48,619 bases of DNA from Branchiostoma floridae (lineage: Eukaryota > Chordata > Leptocardii > Amphioxiformes > Branchiostomatidae): positions 34,359,343 through 34,407,961 of the forward strand of contig NC_049980.1 of NCBI RefSeq assembly GCF_000003815.2, given 5' to 3'. A program made the position numbers and the translations under genes. The notes beneath the pieces are model-generated. The model had not been told where the DNA came from. It saw only the letters and a program-made list of their open reading frames with translations, and ran no database searches. Below, piece by piece: positions 43,079 through 48,619 of this stretch; position 1 is the stretch's first letter, and each line of letters opens with the position of its first letter.

Positions 43079-43162
43079 AAGCTTCACCTCCAGCAGCGTA
43101 GTGTTGGAGGCCCTGATCCGGGTCTACCGGGCACCGGAAAGCTGTATCTTCCAACACAACAG
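43079..43162 (+). CDS. RASGRF: Extra copy 3 of REM 3' segment (84-bp cassette exon candidate)
   Basis: Again 84 bp, phase 2 to 2, preceded by a T-rich tract and ATCATGAG, ending AACAG|GTACAG. It encodes [20 protein letters not shown] then SCIFQHN. Against extra copy 1 there are four synonymous changes and three replacements (G to S, T to S, L to I), making it the most diverged copy. Confidence 0.55.
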
Positions 43163-43194
43163 GTACAGACTTCATTTGGCGTTTGGGAGTTGTT

Positions 43195-43386
43195 TTGTGT
43201 TTGTTTGTTTGTTTGTTTATTTCGTTGGCTGGCTGGTTTGTTTGTTTGTTTGTTGGTTGGTTGGTTGGTTGGTTGGTTGGTTGGTTGGTTGGTTGGTTGG
43301 TTGGTTGGTTGGTTGGTTGGTTGGTTGGTTGGTTGATTGGTTGGTTGGTTGGCTGGCTGGCTGCTTGGTTGGTTGGTTGGTTGGTT
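43195..43386 (+). repeat. TTTG then TTGG microsatellite
   Basis: A GTTTGTTTG tract passes into a long (TTGG)n run. All plus-strand open frames here (WLVG repeats) are low-complexity by-products. Confidence 0.95.
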
Positions 43387-43606
43387 AGACTCTAAATTAT
43401 TTTGCCTGAGTCAATGCAACGTGAAGAGTTGTCCAAGCCCTTAAGGCTCACACATGGGTGGTCCAGTATCTATCTTTGATGCACAAATAGAGGTGATTAA
43501 CAGCAAATTCTTCCTGATAATTTCTGATAATTGGTTCAGTAACTGTTATTCGGCGTATCTAATTATCTCCAACTACGAGCTCTATTTTTATAGATAAATT
43601 CAACTA

Positions 43607-44499
43607 CAGTCAAACCTGCCCGAGCGACCACCTCTTCTCAGCGACCACCTGGCCATAAAGACCGCTTTTTCTCGGTCCCGATTTTTTTCCCCATTGACGT
43701 AAGCATTAAGCGACCTTTTCTCAACGACCACCTGGTCAACGCGACCGCGACCGGCCCAAATTGGGAGCCATAACGACCGCATCATTTTCAAAATTGAGGT
43801 TTCATGCATTTTTGATGATAACTAGCGCGATTTTGTGCCCAAATCGGCCAGTTTGCGTCGGAGTTTTACTGCCATTACGATATTATGTTTAGAATAAGGA
43901 TGGCGGCGGTCAATGGGTGGGTCAATGGGGCAGTCTACTGTAATATTGGAGGAAATTTCGTTGTAAGAACATTTGAATTTAGTTGTAACAGAAGTCATTT
44001 TTTTTTAATCTATATCATTATAAAGTGAACGAATGCTGAAACGTATACTATAGCCACATACGTTTTAAAGAAAGATCTGTTTTAGTGCTTTTGTCCAACT
44101 GTACTGTACATTCACCCGTGGGAAAGTACGCTACGGGGCGTAACGGGCATCGAATTTTAAAGATGCAGCGTGGTTATTTCAGATATGGCGATCAAGAACA
44201 CAGCGAAGCATAAAGTCTTGTATGTTAACTGGCAGCATCAAAGTTCCCTTACTGTCTAAAACGTTAAGTACTGTACAAATATTGTGCTTTAAAACACTGT
44301 ATCGTATAAAAGCTCGATAAAAGCTTGGGGTTAAATTTACAATTTGCAGTGTGCTTGCTATTTGCCATTAAACACAACGGAAACCATTTGTACTTTGCAT
44401 CGGGCATGTTTTGAGTCGATACTCTTCTCAGCAACCGCCTGTCCAAATCGACCGCTTTTTTCCGGTCCCCCGGGTGGCCGTCTTGGGCAGGTTTGACCG
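43607..44499. mobile_element. Non-autonomous pogo/Tigger-like DNA transposon
   Basis: The ends are CAGTCAAACCTGCCC and GGGCAGGTTTGACCG, inverted with one mismatch, flanked on both sides by TA, the target duplication of the Tc1/mariner-pogo group. Sub-terminal CGACCACCTCTTCTCAGCGA-type repeats recur near both ends. The inside (about 890 bp) has no transposase frame, so it needs a helper transposase. It lies in the intron after the REM copies. Confidence 0.78.
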
Positions 44500-44723
44500 T
44501 ACATTCTGGGAGGCGATAGTCCTCACTGTGTACAAGTAGGCAAATATATCCACAAATGCTTACACTGTAGAATCAGTAGTGTAAATGGCCTTCTAGACCC
44601 AATATGTTGACTTATTCATACCTGTAGAAATTCTGTTTAGTTGTACTGTAAGTAGTCGTTATACAAAAGACGAAAGTAGCTGTACTTTTGTCGTGTCAAT
44701 AAGGATGTCAGTGTATATTCCAG

Positions 44724-44825
44724 TTCCTTGGAGCAGTCCGGGAGCCATCTGCAGACCGACATGGGCTCGCCTCCCGCCACCATCCCCGAGCACCACGCCT
44801 CCACCAAGAGGGTCCGCTCTCATGA
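44724..44825 (+). pseudogene. Half copy of exon 17 (possible cassette)
   Basis: After TATATTCCAG the first ~96 bp of exon 17 are repeated: SLEQSGSHLQTDMGSPPATI, then PEHHASTKRVRS. Differences from the real exon are two synonymous changes and one extra in-frame codon (Ala). Downstream exon sequence is replaced by a second TATTCCAG acceptor. A weak donor, CATGA|GTCTTA, would make a 102-bp phase 2-2 cassette; otherwise it is a dead copy. Confidence 0.6.
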
Positions 44826-44856
44826 GTCTTATGTTTTTTATATTCTTATATTCCAG

Positions 44857-45065
44857 TTCCTTGGAGCAGTCCGGGAGCCACCTGCAGACGGACATGGGCT
44901 CGCCTCCCACCATCCCCGAGCACCACGCCTCCACCAAGAGGGTCCGCTCGCACTCTACCACCACCCTGCCAACCATCCTGTCGGAGGACAGGGGAGACAA
45001 CGGCCGCGCGTTCGAGTCCAACGAGCACATCAGGCGACATCCGCTCAGAAGAAGCTTCAGAAGAA
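44857..45065 (+). CDS. RASGRF: RASGRF exon 17: end of REM region, start of Ser/Pro linker
   Basis: One base completing Ser plus 69 codons and one base: SLEQSGSHLQTDMGSPPTIP, then EHHASTKRVRSHSTTTLPTI, LSEDRGDNGRAFESNEHIRR and HPLRRSFRR. SLEQSG fits the vertebrate SLELLFASG position, after which the linker is poorly conserved and low in predicted structure. The acceptor is TATTCCAG, the donor AGAA|GTAAGT (consensus), phase 1 out. The 5' half exists in a second copy just upstream. Confidence 0.85.
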
Positions 45066-46435
45066 GTAAGTTTATTCATTTCTTTATCACAGAGTGAAGG
45101 GGAGGGAAAAACAGGTGCAAAATGCACATTTAAAGGCTGCCCTCCCGCACATAAAAATACATACATGGCACAACATAGACTATACAATGATAGTATACAA
45201 TAGTAGCATCAAATGACAGATCCAAATATATACAGTAGCATAAGGCAGAAGAACTAAGTTGCAAGAGTCCATGGATCAATTGATACTTGGATACTTGAAT
45301 ACTTTATTCAGCCCTTTAGATATCATCCATTTATTGTACTTAACTAAACTAATAAAGGTCTTCATTCATTCATTGTAGGTAGCTAATCTTCCTGGACTTC
45401 AGTACTTTAAAACAGGACGCACAGACTACATACAATTTTACAGCTGGTATTTACAGACTCTAATATAAATCATTAATTTGCATACATAGAAGTTAAGTTA
45501 AAAGTTAAACCCTTCCCGTGCCTGATGGCGCATAGGGCGGCGCCCATCTCTGTTTCCTTAGCCCTGGGCCACACAACGCAATCACTACAGCAGGGCTAGT
45601 CCACTGGTAGTGGTTTGTGTTCAACTTCCATACTGAGTGCTAAGCAGAGAAAGCGGCATGTACCATTTGGAATGACTCGGCCGGGGATCGAACTCACGAC
45701 CTACCGAATGCAAGGCGAACACTCTACCCAATCGGTCATTGCACCAGTACATAGAAGGCTCCCGTATAAACATGCACTTGCTAGCTTGATATACGCCCAG
45801 TGGCAAACAGTCATTCAGTTGCGATTTGTCAATCATCTAAAGGCATCATGTGCATGGTTGCTGTAGACATCTCTCCAGGACGTTCTATTTTCAGCACAGG
45901 ACCTGTAGTTGGCTCTGGTGATCTCTGGCTCTCTGAGCGTGTCGAAGTCTCGGTCATCTCACTTTAAAATTTGGGTCTTGTCTCGAGCTGACCAGTTTGC
46001 ACTAATACAGAGGTCACGAAGGTAACCCGGGCGCAGCTCAACTCAAAATGAAATATATTGAAACGTCACGAATGGAAGATGACGACAGCAAGGGTAGAAT
46101 CCTGTTTATAAACGCTGCAAACATCATTTCCAGGAAGAAACGTCATATTAGGGGAGGTGCAAATTACATTATCAGAAATACGTTAGATATTTTCCATTTT
46201 CTATCGTGGCTAGTCCTTAGAAACCGATTCCCTTTCAAAGTGCTTTACAGAAAGGTTTTTGAAAACAGGTTAAAAAGAGATCGCACAGGCAGTAATCCGA
46301 TCATTGGGCTGGAGATTGTTATTGGATCACAAGCTCCAATCATATTGAGCAAACTCTTGCGCTTCGTATTCCCTATTTAGTCTTGAGTTTTCCCACAAAT
46401 AACCTAATGTTAAAAAGTTTTTCTCCCGACTTAAC
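45066..46435. other. Intron 17
   Basis: It holds the SINE copy at 45570 and an unrecognised 110-codon frame (46048-46380). AGTTTATTCATTTCTTTATC at the left edge may be a LINE 3' end on the minus strand. Confidence 0.4.
45570..45746 (-). mobile_element. tRNA-like SINE, second family, minus strand
   Basis: On the minus strand: CTGGTGCAATGACCGATTGG, GTAGAGTGTTCGCCTTGCAT and B box GTGAGTTCGATCCC, then GGTACATGCCGCTTTCTCTG and TGCTTAGCACTCAG. Closely matches 6755-6975. Confidence 0.82.
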
Positions 46436-46585
46436 TGCTACTATTCTCCAAGTAGACGTTGGGTCGCAGCCTCGCAGGGATAGTAGTGCCTGGGATTTTC
46501 GCTGGCTGGATAGTGAAACTCCCGGCCACTACTATCCCAGCGGACCAACCTCTGCTCGCTCAACCTCCGGAGAATAAGTAGCTAC
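46436..46585. mobile_element. MITE-like foldback G
   Basis: CTACTATTCTCCAAGTAGAC faces ...GGAGAATAAGTAG, with an inner GGATAGTAGTG / CACTACTATCC pair. The CTCCAAG tip resembles foldbacks at 14250 and 25803. Confidence 0.7.
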
Positions 46586-46871
46586 CTCTATCTCCACCTT
46601 CGTTTGGAATCCAAAAGTGTAGTCTTGGACCAACCACCCCCCACCCGGTCGTATGCCTTTCGGCGTCGTATTTGCAGCGATTCTTGGACTGTCAATCCTC
46701 CATGAACTGTAGACTTCTCTGTGTAGCAATGTTTGGCTCAGGTCATTTCTAATATGCATTGAGAGTTTTGTTCCCTTTAATTTGTAGGTATCTTATAAGT
46801 TTCCACGAGCGCGTGTTCCACCTTCCGACATGCAGTTATCAGTAACACGATTTTCTTGATCTTTCGACTAG

Positions 46872-47003
46872 ATAAATGCGAAGGGGACCAACAGATCACG
46901 GAGGACAACATGAAGGAGGAAGCGTCCCAGGAACGGCTGGGAACGCCCATCCACCACCGGTCGTCCTCCCCCGCGCTACCTGTGCCGTGCCGGCGCCGCT
47001 CAG
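46872..47003 (+). CDS. RASGRF: RASGRF exon 18: linker between REM and CDC25
   Basis: Two bases completing Asn plus 43 codons and one base: KCEGDQQITEDNMKEEASQE, then RLGTPIHHRSSSPALPVPCR and RRS. It is acidic then Ser/Pro/Arg-rich, consistent with the unstructured regulatory linker of RASGRF that carries phosphorylation sites in vertebrates. Acceptor TTCGACTAG, donor CTCAG|GTGAGT, phase 1 out. Direct homology is weak; the call rests on phase, splice sites and position. Confidence 0.75.
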
Positions 47004-47522
47004 GTGAGTTCTGGCCTTCTGCAGCTCCAAACCTCCTGGGAACAGCTTTGTCCTCCAGCTGGCATCTTTCTCACAGAAAGATGAACGCGCCTTATATTTT
47101 CATTTTATTTATTTATTAATCTTTCACGGTAGTCCCTTCAGTTTAAAAAAAACTGATTTCTAAGGGAGCCCAATGATTTCCAAGGGAGCCCAATATATAG
47201 TGTTCCATGGAAGCACGATCTATACAGATGACAAACTTTCTGCATTTTGTGCTGCCCTACATCAGCTGCCATTCTGCAGCAAAGAACAATTATCTTTGAA
47301 GCGGCAGTGTATGTTGGGCCTAGGGCAACAGCAAGGAAGTCTTTCTTTTTTATTGAACTAGTTTAACTGTGATATCAAACACAAAAATGGGACTCACACA
47401 AATGTTCGACTGAATAGCACCAGTCACTCAGTCTTTCTTTTTTATTGCCTTGTACGCAATAGTTTGTCCTACTCATACGCTAATGTATTGATATGAATTG
47501 CCTGTCGGTATTTTGCATTGTG

Positions 47523-47612
47523 ACTGACGAAAGATAGTGGATACTATCTGAAACGTCTGACCGTTTCCAAAATCATATCCAGTTGCTTGAATAACTGCTT
47601 TTTGGCATATTT
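47523..47612 (+). repeat. Dispersed repeat copy, best preserved
   Basis: TGACGAAAGATAGTGGATAC, TATCTGAAACGTCTGACCGT, TTCCAAAATCATATCCAGTT and GCTTGAATAACTGCTTTTTG follow in order. It ends about 60 bp before the exon 19 acceptor. Confidence 0.85.
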
Positions 47613-47674
47613 TGCATTAATAACGAAGCATGAAAACAAGTGTATGTGACCTTGGAATTTGCATGGATTTGCAG

Positions 47675-47782
47675 CCAGCTCGACGGGGCCTGTGGATGAG
47701 AGTGGGCGGGGCCGCTCGCCCTCCCCTGCTCACCGCCCGTCCTCACCTGTCCCGCCGTCCTCTCCTCGCCTGGTGCATGCAG
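47675..47782 (+). CDS. RASGRF: RASGRF exon 19: Ser/Pro-rich linker
   Basis: Two bases completing Ala-type codon G|CC, then 35 codons and one base: SSTGPVDESGRGRSPSPAHR, then PSSPVPPSSPRLVHA. Proline- and serine-rich with RSPSP and PSSP motifs, a probable disordered segment. Acceptor GATTTGCAG, donor GCAG|GTACAG, phase 1 out. It is the last exon seen; the CDC25 exons must follow beyond 48619. Confidence 0.75.
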
Positions 47783-47789
47783 GTACAGC

Positions 47790-47945
47790 TGGTGGTCATG
47801 CACGGTCGTGTCGTCTTGTGCACGTGCTCGTGCGAACGGTGCTGGTGTTAGCGCACGGTGTTAGTCTTGTACACATGCTCATGGGAACGGTGCTGGTGTT
47901 AGCGCACGGTGTTAGTCTTGTACACATGCTCATGCGAACGATGCA
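47790..47945 (+). repeat. ~60-bp tandem repeat after exon 19
   Basis: GCACGGTGTTAGTCTTGTAC and ACATGCTCATGCGAACGGTG blocks occur in two good units and one diverged unit. It begins within 10 bp of the exon 19 donor but does not clearly include it. Confidence 0.85.
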
Positions 47946-48245
47946 ACAGTGCAGCCCCTGTCACACATTGGGCACCTTCCGACTTTGCTCCCGACAACAC
48001 GCTAAACCAAGGCCGGTGCTAGATCGGGAGTAGCTTGGACTGTACTCTCCAATCAGTGACAAAAGATCATAACTGCCAGCCGAGACAGTGGTCTATACAC
48101 ACATGGCTGACAGCCGATAGGCAGAACTGCTTGGATATAAAATGTTAGCTACTTTTTGCTGGACTGATTACATCAAAGCAGAGTATGATCATGTGAAACC
48201 CGGCTGGTACGACATTTTAAGATAAGTTGGCTACTCGCCGAATCA

Positions 48246-48452
48246 TGCTACGGTCACATTTTCAAACCGGGGCCCGGTCGGACAGCTTTTGGGAACAAAG
48301 AGTAGGATATAAAAGACAACAAAACATACAAAACGTACGATAATTAGCCGTAAGCATAATTCGTATTCATTCCTTAATAAAAACGGACGGTAAATTTTAT
48401 CGTTCCCGAAAACATCCCGGCCGGGCCCCGGTTTGGAAATGTGACCACAGCC
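48246..48452. mobile_element. MITE-like foldback H
   Basis: Arms of about 45 bp: GGTCACATTTTCAAACCGGG, then GCCCGG, is inverted at the right (CCGGGCCCCGGTTTGGAAAT, then GTGACC). About 110 bp of AT-richer sequence lies between. Non-coding. Confidence 0.88.
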
Positions 48453-48487
48453 TTTGTCGGAACCACAAATGACCACCTCCCTGTTGC

Positions 48488-48543
48488 ATCCCAAAATGTG
48501 CTTCTATCCCAAAAGCGCTTTTGGGATAGAGCACATTTGGGAT
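48488..48543. repeat. Near-perfect 56-bp palindrome
   Basis: ATCCCAAAATGTGCTTCTAT, then CCCAAAAGC, meets its inverse at a central AAGCGCTT with no spacer; the inner 26 bp are exact. It would form a strong hairpin. Confidence 0.9.
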
Positions 48544-48619
48544 AGCACAGCCCAACCATAGTCCAGACAAGGTCTGTAGAAGGTCTGCCACGTGTCCATA
48601 ACTAGCGCTTTTTTCTCCC

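Larger units (their letters stand above)
10895..47782 (+). other. RASGRF: RASGRF-type Ras/Rho GEF gene, internal part (19 exons)
   Basis: This is the gene span seen in the window. Nineteen exons with matching phases translate to about 748 residues that follow vertebrate RASGRF1/2 in order: PH1 end, coiled coil, IQ, DH, PH2, REM, linker. The protein is expected to be a cytosolic or membrane-recruited exchange factor, calcium/calmodulin-responsive through the IQ motif. Its DH-PH2 part would act on Rac/Rho, and its REM-CDC25 part on Ras. Vertebrate proteins are about 1240-1270 residues, so the N-terminal half of PH1 and the whole CDC25 domain lie outside the window. No start or stop codon of the gene is present. 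A single cephalochordate pro-orthologue of RASGRF1 and RASGRF2 is the simplest reading; the 1/2 assignment cannot be made. Confidence 0.9.

Noticed and set aside
43037-43395. WLVG-repeat open frames resembling membrane proteins
   Set aside because: Translations of TTGG repeats; no start context, splice logic or conserved part beyond the REM copies.
46048-46380. 110-codon plus-strand frame beginning MKYIETSRM
   Set aside because: No recognisable domain, inside an intron of RASGRF, no splice or promoter support; length is possible by chance in AT-rich DNA.

Overview
The window is eukaryotic, intron-rich and very rich in repeats. The spliced protein is deuterostome-like. The dispersed repeats, tRNA-derived SINEs and foldback elements look like those I remember from amphioxus (Branchiostoma, Cephalochordata). 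The species is not resolved.

One real gene is visible. Nineteen plus-strand coding exons between 10895 and 47782 join in consistent phase into about 748 residues of a RASGRF1/2-type Ras/Rho guanine-nucleotide exchange factor. In order they encode the end of PH domain 1, a coiled coil, an IQ motif, the DH (RhoGEF) domain, PH domain 2, the REM (RasGEF-N) domain and the start of the Ser/Pro-rich linker. The start of PH1 and the catalytic CDC25 domain must lie beyond the left and right edges. In this family the DH-PH2 unit acts on Rac/Rho, the IQ motif binds calmodulin, and REM-CDC25 acts on Ras.

The striking feature is that tandem repeats sit on the exon/intron junctions. Repeat units contain copies of a real splice site plus flanking exon: about 20 units on the exon 1 donor, 19 on the exon 3 acceptor, 22 on the exon 11 donor, 5 copies of the first 66 bp of exon 10, 3 relics of the exon 9 acceptor, 1 relic before exon 13, a half copy of exon 17, and 3 extra 84-bp, in-frame, symmetric-phase copies of the 3' end of REM exon 16. 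Differences among the exon 10, 16 and 17 copies are mostly synonymous. I recall amphioxus 'mirage' minisatellites being described at the Adh locus; this locus looks like an extreme, multi-junction case.

Layout: 1-10.9 kb is noncoding, with SINE copies, a ~125-bp tandem array, a 16-bp minisatellite and a long GT tract. 10.9-23.3 kb holds exons 1-11 (PH1 to PH2) with the junction arrays and several MITE-like foldbacks. 23.3-39.7 kb is large introns around exon 12, with 60-, 38-, ~330-, ~175- and ~180-bp arrays, a full-length SINE, a minus-strand LINE reverse-transcriptase remnant, a 208-N gap and a telomere-like CCCTAA tract. 39.7-47.8 kb holds exons 13-19 (end of PH2, REM, linker), a pogo/Tigger-like non-autonomous transposon and more foldbacks. 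Exon 13 looks damaged where the conserved PH tryptophan should be.

No CRISPR array, operon or functional tRNA/rRNA gene is seen. All coordinates come from reading by eye; exon edges were checked by phase arithmetic and by recalled vertebrate RASGRF sequence, not by alignment software.
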